A stretch of 43,177 nucleotides of DNA from a virus: IMG/VR virus record IMGVR_UViG_3300043425_000490, positions 1-43,177 of that record. One strand, 5' to 3'. Below the pieces are notes generated by a model, which saw nothing but the letters and a program-made list of their open reading frames with translations, did not search any database and was not told the origin of the DNA. The first letter of the stretch is position 1, and each line of letters opens with the position of its first letter. Shown piece after piece: positions 5,972 through 14,768 of the stretch. The translations under genes and the position numbers were made by a program.

Positions 5972-7114
5972 TTAAAACGGAATCTCAACTGAAACATCTT
6001 GAGGTGTCTGTTTAATTCCTACATCCTCTAATTCTACTTCAGGAACAATCGAAGGGTCAACTTTAGAATATAAATCTAAGAATGTTGTTTTAGTTTCGTC
6101 ATCAAAACGATTTAAACATAATTCAATCGACTTCATTCGGTCTTTAAACACACCAAATGTTTTGGTGATATGAGTTAATCGACGTGTTGAGATAACTTCA
6201 TCAACACCACCTTCATTGAATGTTTTACGAATCACATCAGCCCAATCAACTAACTTGGTCGCAAAGTCTTCATCATTGATACCTAGTGATGTTAATTCTT
6301 TATTGATAATCTTCTTTTCAACTTTATTATCAGGCCAATCTTGCTCGTATGTATTCAAGAAACGTTCCAAGAAGGCTTCATTCAATACGTTGGTAAACAT
6401 GTATCGACCATCATCAGAACCTTTACCTTTAGTGTTAGCTGTGGCAATGATAGTGAAACCTTCAGCAGGAGTCACGATTTCATTTTTCTTCTTGAGTAAG
6501 AAAGGTTTACCTTCCAACACACGTTGAAGTGATGCTAAGTTTTGAGCACCGTAATCAATCTCATCAATACATAACACAGCACCTTGTCGTGCGGCAATCG
6601 TTACTGGACCATCACGCCAAACCATCTGACCGTTAATCAATACATAGTTACCTAACAAATCACCTTCATCAGTCTCAGGTGTCATTGAGATAAGTACAAA
6701 CTTACGTTTAAGTTTAGCACATGCTTGTTCTACAGACATCGTTTTACCGTTACCTGAATGTCCTGTAATGAAGATAGGATAGAACATGTTCGAACTAATG
6801 ATTGATACTAAGTCATCAAAGTGACCGAATGGTACATAGTTTTTATAGACATCAGGAACTAAACTTTCAGTATCCATCATGGTCTGAACTGTACCGATAG
6901 TGTTATCTTGTTTTTTCATAGGAAGAATATTCTGCACTTCAGCAGTATCAGGAACTTTAAACATACCTCGACCTACTCGATAATCTTCATTCTTAGTAAA
7001 CCATTGAGGAATCTTAATGTTCATTTCATTAGCAATCTTAATAATTTCTTGTTTAGTAACAACTTCTTTACCGGAGTCTTTTAGTGCTTTTAAAAATAAT
7101 TCACGTGGATTCAT
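5972..7114 (-). CDS. cobS: MoxR/CobS-like AAA+ ATPase
   Basis: The 380-aa product is an AAA+ ATPase of the MoxR/CobS type: Walker A GHSGNGKT at residues 118-125, Walker B LCIDEID at about 181-187, the N-terminal CobS-like region before it, and ATANTKGKG plus an ERF...STRRL sensor region after. Such genes are annotated cobS in marine T4-like phages; true CobS is part of the cobaltochelatase. The next gene upstream is a CobT-like protein with a VWA domain, so the two probably form a MoxR-VWA chaperone-like pair. A sigma70-type promoter lies at 7149-7177. Whether it acts in cobalamin synthesis is unproven. Confidence 0.88.
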   Translation of the reverse strand: MNPRELFLKALKDSGKEVVTKQEIIKIANEMNIKIPQWFTKNEDYRVGRGMFKVPDTAEVQNILPMKKQDNTIGTVQTMMDTESLVPDVYKNYVPFGHFDDLVSIISSNMFYPIFITGHSGNGKTMSVEQACAKLKRKFVLISMTPETDEGDLLGNYVLINGQMVWRDGPVTIAARQGAVLCIDEIDYGAQNLASLQRVLEGKPFLLKKKNEIVTPAEGFTIIATANTKGKGSDDGRYMFTNVLNEAFLERFLNTYEQDWPDNKVEKKIINKELTSLGINDEDFATKLVDWADVIRKTFNEGGVDEVISTRRLTHITKTFGVFKDRMKSIELCLNRFDDETKTTFLDLYSKVDPSIVPEVELEDVGIKQTPQDVSVEIPF

Positions 7115-7148
7115 AATATATAACTTTCATTCAATATAAACATTACCA

Positions 7149-7177
7149 ATAATATACCTCTTCAAAATCTATGTCAA
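7149..7177 (-). promoter_or_regulatory. sigma70-type promoter for the CobS-like gene
   Basis: The minus strand reads TTGACA (7177-7172), a 17-base spacer, then TATTAT (7154-7149). This is a near-consensus promoter for host RNA polymerase, suggesting early expression. Confidence 0.7.
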
Positions 7178-7180
7178 GTA

Positions 7181-9427
7181 TTAAATTGCAATACCTTCAA
7201 TGAACTTTGACACTAGTACTCGATTTGTTACTTTGTTTTTAGTTAAACGACGTAAGGCTGTAAACAAAGTTTTCTTACTTACTTTTCCAGTTACAACTAA
7301 CTCTTCATTTTCAATCTGTAAGTTTTTACCACCTACGATTAAGAAGAAGCTTTCGTATCCATAATTCTTAGAATGTAACCAACGTTCTTTTTTAAGTTTC
7401 TCTGCCACAGTGTTATAGTAAGTATATTCTTGAGAATAGTTTTCAAACTTAGGAATTCCAACTTTAACATCGACGTAACGATTACGAACCGCAGTTGAAA
7501 TACTTGAACTCGAAGGATTAGTAATAAAGAATCCAAACAATTTAGTACCTGTTGTTTGTACAAACCATTTAAATATACTTTGACGCATCGATTCAGATAA
7601 TCCTATGTCTTCATCATACTCAATAGGAAAGTCTAGTTTCTCATGCAAATCACGTAACACAAAACGTTCAGTGTATAAATTATTAATTCGTTTGAAATAT
7701 TGTCCTGGTGTTGAGTAGGTGTCTATGGTATCAGCATCACCATCATGAACAATCACCATGTTAACAATATCTAAGTTGTTTTGTTTTTTGAACTCTTTGA
7801 TTAATGGTTGCAACGTAACCATACTTTCAATAAGTGGTGTACGACCTAATTTTAATTGATGTGGAACATGATGTGCATATCGATTTGTATACAAGTGAGC
7901 CAAGCCACACAAATTTTTAATCGCAGTATTATATTCAGTTGTTTTCATTTTAGAGTTAATGAACTCAATCAGTTTGAAATCACGCATCGTTAAACCATCA
8001 ACAACTTTTTCAAAACAGTCATCTGGAACTTGTCCTGAACTAAATCCAAACACTTGAAATGGTATGTTTACTTTTTTACAGAATGCAGTTAGAACTAAAA
8101 TCTGTTCAATCGAACCTGACATACTATCACCCATCGAACCAGACATATCTAATAACAAGAACAGTCCGTGTGATTTACCTTTTGGTACAATCATTGCTTT
8201 ACGGAAAATCTCATCATCGAACTGATAGCTACTCAATTTGTTAATGTTGATATCACCAGTATCTGAAAGCTTAGAGCGACTATGTGCTTTAGCGGCTTTA
8301 CGCATCTCAAACTCTTTAACTAGAAGCCCAATATACTTGTCGTTCTTACTCTTGAATGAATTATACAACTCATTCATTTTGTATTTTTCAGCTTCGAAAA
8401 AATTAGTCATGAATGTATTAATAGATTTAGCATCTTTAATCAAATCTTTTTTGATTAGCTTAGGAATATTAATGTATGAAACTCGTTGTACCTTATCTGA
8501 TAACAGTTTCTTTTCATTCTCACGGAAAGTAATATCAGTCTCACACACAGGTTCACCGAATGTTAGTGTATCTTTATCACCATCAATACCTTTAGCTGGT
8601 AATGCATCATCGCTACTGTCATCATTTTCTGAACCATCTTCTTCTTGATTTGATTCAGTATCGCCGCTATTACCACCTTCTTCAGACTCAGCTTCATTAT
8701 CGAACTCATCAAAGTCAGCATCACCTTCAGACTCGCCTGAGTCAAACTCTTCGTCAAACTCATCATCGAAATGATTATCAATATACTTAAACTCAGAATC
8801 TGATTGGTCATCAGCTTGCATCCAAGTAGCGGTCTTAACATAAGCAGGCATTTCTTGTTGTTGCTCTTGCTTAGAGTATTCCCAAATCTGTTCAGTAGCA
8901 TATAAGACATCATTCCATGTCTCAGCATCTTCTACTAATTTAAGTAATCGTTTCTCTTCTGCATTATTGAATGTGATACCTGAAGACACCCCAGCTTTAC
9001 AGTATACGTTGATACGGTCAATAAAGAACAAATCATCTAAGTCTTTATCTTTAATACCGAAGAAGTTTTCATCTAGAAGCTGTTTGTAAGCACCGATAAA
9101 TGAACGACGAATACCCGGATAACGACGTTTAATCTTTTTCTCGATACGTGCATCTTCAACAACGTTTAGAAAGTGTCGATAGTTAACACCTTTAGTACAC
9201 ACAGCGTTATGCCAGCCTTGCTCAGGTGTCTCTAACGCATGGCTAACTTCGTGACCTAACAACAAGTCATACATTTGACCTGTCATATCTTTCCAGATAG
9301 GGCAAGTCAAAGTACGTGTTTTTAGATTGAACGACGCAGTAGGAGCATTTTGGTGTTCGATTTTGATATTCTCAGTAGCTAACAACTTAGCTAGTTGAGA
9401 CTTTGTTGCAACAGAATAATTTAACAT
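7181..9427 (-). CDS. cobT: CobT-like metallopeptidase with VWA domain
   Basis: The 748-aa product has an N-terminal zinc-peptidase motif HEVSH (residues 59-63) with downstream acidic residues (VVEDARIE, about 89-96). A long acidic linker follows (about 206-278, rich in D, E, S). The C-terminal von Willebrand A domain has a MIDAS motif DMSGSMGDS (427-435). This layout resembles CobT and the CobT-like 'peptidase' genes paired with cobS in marine T4-like phages. VWA proteins usually deliver a substrate to a MoxR ATPase, here the adjacent gene. The extra HExxH domain suggests that the pair may remodel and cleave a host or phage protein. Its own sigma70 promoter lies upstream. Confidence 0.88.
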   Translation of the reverse strand: MLNYSVATKSQLAKLLATENIKIEHQNAPTASFNLKTRTLTCPIWKDMTGQMYDLLLGHEVSHALETPEQGWHNAVCTKGVNYRHFLNVVEDARIEKKIKRRYPGIRRSFIGAYKQLLDENFFGIKDKDLDDLFFIDRINVYCKAGVSSGITFNNAEEKRLLKLVEDAETWNDVLYATEQIWEYSKQEQQQEMPAYVKTATWMQADDQSDSEFKYIDNHFDDEFDEEFDSGESEGDADFDEFDNEAESEEGGNSGDTESNQEEDGSENDDSSDDALPAKGIDGDKDTLTFGEPVCETDITFRENEKKLLSDKVQRVSYINIPKLIKKDLIKDAKSINTFMTNFFEAEKYKMNELYNSFKSKNDKYIGLLVKEFEMRKAAKAHSRSKLSDTGDININKLSSYQFDDEIFRKAMIVPKGKSHGLFLLLDMSGSMGDSMSGSIEQILVLTAFCKKVNIPFQVFGFSSGQVPDDCFEKVVDGLTMRDFKLIEFINSKMKTTEYNTAIKNLCGLAHLYTNRYAHHVPHQLKLGRTPLIESMVTLQPLIKEFKKQNNLDIVNMVIVHDGDADTIDTYSTPGQYFKRINNLYTERFVLRDLHEKLDFPIEYDEDIGLSESMRQSIFKWFVQTTGTKLFGFFITNPSSSSISTAVRNRYVDVKVGIPKFENYSQEYTYYNTVAEKLKKERWLHSKNYGYESFFLIVGGKNLQIENEELVVTGKVSKKTLFTALRRLTKNKVTNRVLVSKFIEGIAI

Positions 9428-9458
9428 AATATAGTGTACCTCATCAAATACTGCATCA

Positions 9459-9487
9459 AGTATATAATAAGAATATTATCAAGTCAA
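9459..9487 (-). promoter_or_regulatory. sigma70-type promoter for the CobT-like gene
   Basis: The minus strand reads TTGACT (9487-9482), a 17-base spacer, then TATACT (9464-9459). The -35 box overlaps the stop of the preceding 66-aa gene. Confidence 0.65.
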
Positions 9488-9679
9488 CACTTTTTCTTTA
9501 TCTAAGTATTGAATGACTTCATTTTTAAAGTTGGGATGTTTATCGAAAACAAACGATATTACTGATTCGACTCCGTGATATTCGAATGCCGTTACGACAT
9601 CAGTAACACTAGTCATGTAATGCATCTCTTGCTCAAGTTGCATCTGTTGATAAAACTGGTCTAGTTCTAAACTCATCAT
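9479..9679 (-). CDS. hypothetical protein, 66 aa
   Basis: No family recognised. The sequence is helix-prone (LELDQFYQQMQLEQEMHYMTSVTDVVTAFEYHG, then ISFVFDKHPNFKNEVIQYL). The double ATG start has AAGGA upstream. It is flanked by its own promoter and by the CobT promoter, so it forms a separate small early unit. Small early phage proteins of this kind often bind host targets, but nothing in the sequence says which. Confidence 0.65.
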   Translation of the reverse strand: MMSLELDQFYQQMQLEQEMHYMTSVTDVVTAFEYHGVESVISFVFDKHPNFKNEVIQYLDKEKVLT

Positions 9680-9707
9680 GTATTCCTTATCAATTAATAT
9701 TGATACA

Positions 9708-9735
9708 AGTATACACTAATTAAAGTTTATGTCAA
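9708..9735 (-). promoter_or_regulatory. sigma70-type promoter for the 66-aa gene
   Basis: The minus strand reads TTGACA (9735-9730), a 16-base spacer, then TATACT (9713-9708). The -35 box overlaps the stop of the gene upstream. Confidence 0.65.
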
Positions 9736-9932
9736 CAATAAATTTTGACACCTGTGTAATTGTTTTCTTCTAGTTTGAACCAGTCGAACATAGTTCTAGG
9801 ATTTGATAGTAAGATTTTAGCATTAATCAACATCTTAGCTTCTTCAAATGTTTTGGCGTGAATATCTATTGACACCATGCGTATATCGCCAGTCTTTAGA
9901 TGCTCAGGAAATTCGAATGTGAAATCAATCAT
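9732..9932 (-). CDS. hypothetical protein, about 66 aa
   Basis: No family recognised. From ATG 9932 the product begins MIDFTFEFPEHLKTGDIRMVSIDIHAKTF and ends NYTGVKIYC, suggesting a small beta-alpha fold. A longer frame from GTG 9962 exists, but it would run through the T arm and CCA end of the tRNA-like element at 9939-10005, so I prefer ATG 9932. Neither start has a Shine-Dalgarno sequence; six U residues lie directly before ATG 9932. Translation may depend on the upstream RNA structure. The promoter is at 10042-10070. Confidence 0.55.
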   Translation of the reverse strand: MIDFTFEFPEHLKTGDIRMVSIDIHAKTFEEAKMLINAKILLSNPRTMFDWFKLEENNYTGVKIYC

Positions 9933-9938
9933 AAAAAA

Positions 9939-10005
9939 TGGAGCGGTGTCTATGAATTGCACATAGAAACTAGAGGGGAACTCTAGTCTGTTCTAAACAC
10001 ACCGC
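9939..10005 (-). ncRNA. tRNA-like element without a normal D arm, encoded CCA
   Basis: The minus strand folds by eye into a tRNA-like shape. It has a 7-bp acceptor stem (10005-9999 with 9949-9943), discriminator U (9942) and an encoded CCA (9941-9939). The anticodon arm is 5 bp (9986-9982/9974-9970) with loop GTTCCCC, giving U33 and anticodon UCC (glycine). The T arm is 5 bp (9966-9962/9954-9950) with loop TGCAATT, keeping T54, C56, purine 57 and A58. The D region is only 12 nt and can form at most a 3-bp mini-hairpin. U8, the D-loop GG and U55 are missing. It could be a degenerate tRNA-Gly, a regulatory tRNA mimic, or a three-way-junction leader. Six U follow CCA, so it could also act as a terminator. 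Confidence 0.5.
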
Positions 10006-10041
10006 TTTAAGATAACCTTTAATTTATAGGAGAGTGTTGTA

Positions 10042-10070
10042 ACTATATAACATCTAATTTAGATTGTCAA
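10042..10070 (-). promoter_or_regulatory. near-consensus sigma70-type promoter upstream of the tRNA-like element
   Basis: The minus strand reads TTGACA (10070-10065), a 17-base spacer, then TATAGT (10047-10042). The predicted start near 10034 would give a leader carrying the tRNA-like element before the small gene at 9732-9932. Confidence 0.75.
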
Positions 10071-10073
10071 CCA

Positions 10074-11411
10074 TTATCGGCCAACTTGCACTAAATATTT
10101 AGCTTTAGTTTCCTCCCATGACATTTTAATCAAATCATCATAGAACAATTCTTGTGATGACAGCTTATCTTTCTTCTTCAAGAAACCTACACGACCTTTA
10201 GCATGTTTCTCTTTCCAGATTTTAACAAGTGCATCATAGCTAGTATCAAAAGACTTAACTAACTGGTCTTCAGTAATCTCACCACGTAAGAATTCGCTTG
10301 AGTTGTCATATAACGGACTATAATAGATTCCACGAGCATGTTCTGAGCGAACTAGTTCTTTAGGAATACTTAGTTTACTATATGTAAAGTATAATGAACG
10401 ATTCTTATGGTCTCGCTTATGTGGCTGACCTGAAGGCTTCTTAGCAAAGTACCACTCAAAATATTTACGAGTATGATTTGTTCTTAGCCATTGTTGAAGC
10501 ATATTTCTAGTGCTTCTATTAGGTTCAAACGAAACTGAACCACTAGTGAAGCCCATAGGCATCCAATGGTCTAGACCATCATACTGAGACAAACCGCCTG
10601 GTTTAGTCTTGCCATAAAGTGATGTTGTTGTTACGCCAACTAATACATCACCATATTGTTTCTTCCATAAATTCTGTACTTCATCAGACAAACATAACAA
10701 TGCTAACAGTTTACCGCCAACATAGTTAAAACCAAAAGGTTGTACAGGTACAATTGTAGAAGCAATTGCAGTATGATTAATCATAGCATTCTGAGTCTTA
10801 ACTTGACGAGACCAACCAATATAGTTATCTCGAGGTGTTAAATCTAAGAAGTCTGAAGAGATACACACTGCACCTAGGTATTTGTTTGTTACTTTATCTT
10901 TAACTAAGAAGTTAAGATTACGACCAATGTTTGCATTGTTCTTCATTGTATGAATGAATGTACGTAATGCATTCCATCTCTCAGCTAAGTCTGACCTTTT
11001 AATATTAGCATATGCTGGTGTATCAGTCCAGAATGTAGACACTTCTTCTTGACCTGAATCATCAGTATATTCAAACACAGGCTCTAAGTTTAGATAGTCA
11101 TCAGGTGATTCAGGAATCCATATGTTAGATTTCACTTCATTAAGAAGCTTCATTTGCTCTGGCTTTTCCATAATCATTTGTGTACCCCATAGCGTATCTG
11201 ACTCAACCATAGGATACTTCTCATGCACTTCACACCACTTTTGATAAAGCGTATATTCTTTCACATCCATAGCAGATACAAAAGTCAAATCTTTAATGAG
11301 TTGTTCTCTTAACTCATTCTCATCCACATGTACAAACGTACTAGGAGGATTATCAATCTGCCATTGAGTCCACTGCTCTTCTACATATGCTAATTCTTTA
11401 GCATCAGCCAT
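10074..11411 (-). CDS. DUF4338 (DruA-like) protein
   Basis: The 445-aa product contains the DUF4338 pattern: NLNFLVKDKVTNKYLGAVCISS, then DFLDLTPRDNYIGWS, then VPVQPFGFNYVGGKLLALL, and GDVLVGVTTTSLYGK (together about residues 165-280). DUF4338 is the domain of DruA in the Druantia anti-phage system and also occurs outside defence loci, including in marine phages. The N-terminal part (about 1-140) and C-terminal part (about 330-445) are not recognised. Its stop is followed by a promoter, and its start overlaps the deformylase stop. No other Druantia gene is nearby, so a defence role is not supported; a nucleic-acid role is plausible. Confidence 0.75.
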   Translation of the reverse strand: MADAKELAYVEEQWTQWQIDNPPSTFVHVDENELREQLIKDLTFVSAMDVKEYTLYQKWCEVHEKYPMVESDTLWGTQMIMEKPEQMKLLNEVKSNIWIPESPDDYLNLEPVFEYTDDSGQEEVSTFWTDTPAYANIKRSDLAERWNALRTFIHTMKNNANIGRNLNFLVKDKVTNKYLGAVCISSDFLDLTPRDNYIGWSRQVKTQNAMINHTAIASTIVPVQPFGFNYVGGKLLALLCLSDEVQNLWKKQYGDVLVGVTTTSLYGKTKPGGLSQYDGLDHWMPMGFTSGSVSFEPNRSTRNMLQQWLRTNHTRKYFEWYFAKKPSGQPHKRDHKNRSLYFTYSKLSIPKELVRSEHARGIYYSPLYDNSSEFLRGEITEDQLVKSFDTSYDALVKIWKEKHAKGRVGFLKKKDKLSSQELFYDDLIKMSWEETKAKYLVQVGR

Positions 11412-11983
11412 TATACTTTACCTTTAATAAGTTTTTTCATCATCTTATCACGACGTTTTTTCGCCATACTAAGAGCCAATGGTCCAACGTGTTCAGCTAA
11501 CTTAACACCATTCATATGGTCTAGTTCATGCTGAAAGCATTGAGCCGTAATACCTTGCATAAGCTGAGTTACTGTCTCACCTTGTTCATTTACGTATTCT
11601 ACCTCAATCGTATCATGTCTGTCAACAAACAAAAACAAACCAGGATATGATAGACATCCTTCTCTCATCTTTGATATCTCAACTGATTCTTTTACGATTT
11701 TAGGATTAATACAGGCTAATTGAAACTCTTTAGTGCCGATAACGAACACTCGTACTTCAGCACCGCATTGATTAGCAGACAATCCAATGCCATTGTGCAT
11801 TAGCATAGTTTGCTTAAGTCTTTGTATTAGTCTAGTCATACCTGGATTAGGAAGTGGTTCAGTGTATTCAGGCATCACTCTCGATAACATTTCATAATCT
11901 TCACCATATAAAGGCAAAGGTGTAGTCGCATCATTTTGTTTAATAACGCTTTCTTCTGTATTGATTGTTAATATTTCACTCAT
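11411..11983 (-). CDS. def: peptide deformylase
   Basis: This enzyme removes the N-formyl group from new proteins. All three family motifs are present: GIGLSANQ (residues 65-72), EGCLSYPG (108-115, Cys110 a metal ligand) and HELDH (152-156, two His ligands and the catalytic Glu). At 190 aa it is full length, with an unusual 40-residue N-terminal extension. Phage deformylases are known in marine phages, where they are thought to support heavy translation of phage or photosystem proteins. It overlaps gene 46 by four bases. It is active-looking, with no missing residues. Confidence 0.95.
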   Translation of the reverse strand: MSEILTINTEESVIKQNDATTPLPLYGEDYEMLSRVMPEYTEPLPNPGMTRLIQRLKQTMLMHNGIGLSANQCGAEVRVFVIGTKEFQLACINPKIVKESVEISKMREGCLSYPGLFLFVDRHDTIEVEYVNEQGETVTQLMQGITAQCFQHELDHMNGVKLAEHVGPLALSMAKKRRDKMMKKLIKGKV

Positions 11984-13692
11984 TTTTTAATCCTAGAAAA
12001 ATTATTTACTTTTTCAAACTGAATCACTGACCTAAACTTATCTTGTAACACATCACCTTTGTGACTAATAACAAATAGATTTGTATCTTTCAATAGATGC
12101 AACACATTCATTAAGTATTCTGTTCCGTTGGCATCTAATGATGAATCAAACACTTCATCTAATATTAATAGATTGGTGTTTGTTGAGTTCTTCAGTTTCG
12201 CAACTTCACGCCATGTTAACATCAAAGCCATATCAATACGTTGCTTTTCACCTTCTGAGAATGATGCATAACTAAATTCATCTCTATGTCTAGATTTGAT
12301 AGTTTCTTTAAACGTCTCATCTAAAGTGAAGTTAACATAAAAGTCAAGTGCAGAAAGATATTTATTAACCAATTCATTAATAACAGGAATGTACTGTTTG
12401 ATAATTCTAGTTTTAATGCCTGTATCTTTAAGTAAGTTAGATGCTACTTCATAATATTGTTTTGTTTCTAACAATACTTTTCGTCTATCAGTCAAGTCTG
12501 TCAATTCTTGTTTTAGAACATTCAGGTTCTGAGTTTCTTGAATCAAGTCTTCTTTAACATTATTGAAATCATTAATCTGTTCATTCAGTTTACTGATATA
12601 AACATTAACTGCCGAAATCGACGAGTTGTTTTTGATTATACTGTTTTGATTAGATTGAATATCACCAATAGTTTGTTGAATTGCTTTTAGTCTATCCTGG
12701 AACTCTTTTGCTTTAGCTTCCATAGCTGATAGACCATCTTCATTCTCTTTAATCTTATCATTCAACTCATTGATTTGATTCTGTTTAAATGTCTCATCAA
12801 TGTTTTGTTTACAAGTAGGACAGTCATTACTCTCTTTAAAGAACTTAAGATACTTCTTAGAGTTACTAAGATTAGTCTGTACTTTGCCTTCAAACTGATT
12901 TAGCTTCTTAATACCATCTTCAATTGTCAGTTTATCGTCAATCGTAGTTTTAAGTTGCTCAATTTTTTTAGTAAGTGTTTCATTCTCAAGCATTAAAGTA
13001 TTGATTTGAGAATTAGATTTATCTATTTCTTGTTTCAACGAATCAATACGATTCTCATTATCTCTACTGTTTTTTTGAATGTGTGCTTCTTGTTGCTCTA
13101 ACAAATCAGTCTTCTTTTCAACCAAAAACTTATTATCAGATATCTCATTCTTGTTAACATTAATGCTATCTTTAAGAATAACATTCATGGTACTAAAGAT
13201 TTGAATATCTAATAAGTCTTCAATAATAGACCTGCGGTCTGCTGTCGATAGTTGCATGAATGGAACAAACGAAGCTGAACCTAAGATAACAATCTGAGTG
13301 AATGATTTATAATTCAACTTCAAGATATATTTTTCTAGATATTCTTGATAGTCTCTAGATGCGGCATCTTGATTGACCAGTTTATCGTCACAATAAATCT
13401 CAAACACTGCTGGTTTGATTCCTCGAACAACTCTATACTCAACTGCACCAATATTGAATATGACTTCAACCAAACAATCTTTTTGGTTGATTGAGTTTAG
13501 TAACTGAGGTTTGTTGATGTCTCTAAAAGGCTTTCCAAATAAAGAAAAGGTCAAAGCATCAAGCATAGTAGACTTGCCTGAGCCATTGTTACCAACAACA
13601 AGCGTATTAGATGTTCTATCTAACTTGAGTTCAGTCCAATAGTTGCCTGTACTAAGAAAGTTTTTATATTTCAATAATTTAAAGTGTATCAT
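11980..13692 (-). CDS. 46: recombination endonuclease subunit gp46 (Rad50/SbcC-like)
   Basis: gp46 is the ATPase of the gp46-gp47 end-resection complex used in recombination-dependent replication. The 570-aa product has Walker A GNNGSGKST (34-42), coiled-coil arms with a zinc-hook CPTC (290-293), an ABC signature SFSEGEKQR (476-484) and Walker B LLILDE (about 507-512). Length is close to T4 gp46 (560 aa). It overlaps gene 47 by four bases. Confidence 0.97.
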   Translation of the reverse strand: MIHFKLLKYKNFLSTGNYWTELKLDRTSNTLVVGNNGSGKSTMLDALTFSLFGKPFRDINKPQLLNSINQKDCLVEVIFNIGAVEYRVVRGIKPAVFEIYCDDKLVNQDAASRDYQEYLEKYILKLNYKSFTQIVILGSASFVPFMQLSTADRRSIIEDLLDIQIFSTMNVILKDSINVNKNEISDNKFLVEKKTDLLEQQEAHIQKNSRDNENRIDSLKQEIDKSNSQINTLMLENETLTKKIEQLKTTIDDKLTIEDGIKKLNQFEGKVQTNLSNSKKYLKFFKESNDCPTCKQNIDETFKQNQINELNDKIKENEDGLSAMEAKAKEFQDRLKAIQQTIGDIQSNQNSIIKNNSSISAVNVYISKLNEQINDFNNVKEDLIQETQNLNVLKQELTDLTDRRKVLLETKQYYEVASNLLKDTGIKTRIIKQYIPVINELVNKYLSALDFYVNFTLDETFKETIKSRHRDEFSYASFSEGEKQRIDMALMLTWREVAKLKNSTNTNLLILDEVFDSSLDANGTEYLMNVLHLLKDTNLFVISHKGDVLQDKFRSVIQFEKVNNFSRIKK

Positions 13693-14762
13693 TCAATTCT
13701 CTGTAAATTCAAAGCTTCAACATATAATTCACGCATATGGTTCTTTAGCTTGTTATTATCCACATCTAAAGTCATGCCGTCAATGTATTTGTTTAATATA
13801 GTAATCGTATCTTCAGCTTGATTGATTAACTCATCAGTATTTGTTGTTGAATCAACAGACAAGTCCTCTACAATCGAAACATCTAATACACCAGCTTTAT
13901 ACAGACTATCAATCATGTTATCAAACAAGATAGGCTCTGTTTTGTTTACTACAACAACTTTTACAAACATATCTTTATAGGCAGAATAATCAAATTTCTT
14001 GATTGCTTCCTTTTCTGCGTCTGTAGTGTCATTGTAAGAATACTTGTGAAAGATATGATATGGATTAGCCACAAACTCTAGTTCACGAGTATCAGTATCG
14101 AATACATGAAAGCCACGAGTATCACCGTAGTCAGCCCATGACATCTCATATTGATTACCAAGATAGTAAATAGAACCTTGATTTGATTTGTGATGAAAGT
14201 GTCCTGACATCACCATATCGAATCGGTTGAATGCTTCTCGACTCATACCGCCTTGACATACGTTACCTCTATCCATCTCAAAGCCTGAGATTTCAAAGTG
14301 CCCAAAAACTACTTGAGATTTAGTATTAGCAAGAAACTCCATCGACTGTTCATAGTTCTCACCATTAATCCAAGGCACCATAGCAACACTAAGACCATCA
14401 AACATTAAGTCTGTAGGTTCTGTATAAATGTTAATATTGTTATAGTGGCTGAACAATTCAGTCATAGCATTCAGTTCATTTGTGTTCTTATAGGTAACAT
14501 CATGGTTACCTACAATAACTTCTAACTGAACACCAAGGTCTCTTGCTCTATCGAAGAAACGACTACGCCATGAGTTTAGTGTTGCGAAATTAATAAACTT
14601 ACGTCTATCAACAACATCACCTAGATGGCATATCGTTTTGATATTATTTTTCTCTAAGTAAGGAAAGAATGTGTTTTCCCAAAACTTAAAGAAGAATTCA
14701 TTGAATACAACATTATCACCACGAGCACCAGCATGGGTGTCGTTTATCAGTGCAATTTTCAT
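13689..14762 (-). CDS. 47: recombination endonuclease subunit gp47 (Mre11/SbcD-like)
   Basis: gp47 is the nuclease partner of gp46. The 357-aa product carries the calcineurin-like phosphoesterase motifs of Mre11: DTH (8-10), GDVVDR (48-53), GNHD (85-88) and GHFHH (187-191), which supply the two-metal site. Length matches T4 gp47 (339 aa) with a slightly longer C-terminus. Confidence 0.97.
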   Translation of the reverse strand: MKIALINDTHAGARGDNVVFNEFFFKFWENTFFPYLEKNNIKTICHLGDVVDRRKFINFATLNSWRSRFFDRARDLGVQLEVIVGNHDVTYKNTNELNAMTELFSHYNNINIYTEPTDLMFDGLSVAMVPWINGENYEQSMEFLANTKSQVVFGHFEISGFEMDRGNVCQGGMSREAFNRFDMVMSGHFHHKSNQGSIYYLGNQYEMSWADYGDTRGFHVFDTDTRELEFVANPYHIFHKYSYNDTTDAEKEAIKKFDYSAYKDMFVKVVVVNKTEPILFDNMIDSLYKAGVLDVSIVEDLSVDSTTNTDELINQAEDTITILNKYIDGMTLDVDNNKLKNHMRELYVEALNLQRIE

Positions 14763-14768
14763 AATATA

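Noticed and set aside
8238-8648. Plus-strand open frame of 136 codons opposite the CobT-like gene
   Set aside because: It is antisense to a well-supported gene and its composition mirrors that gene's codons.
10074-11411. Druantia defence system
   Set aside because: Only a DUF4338 protein is present; none of the other Druantia genes is nearby.
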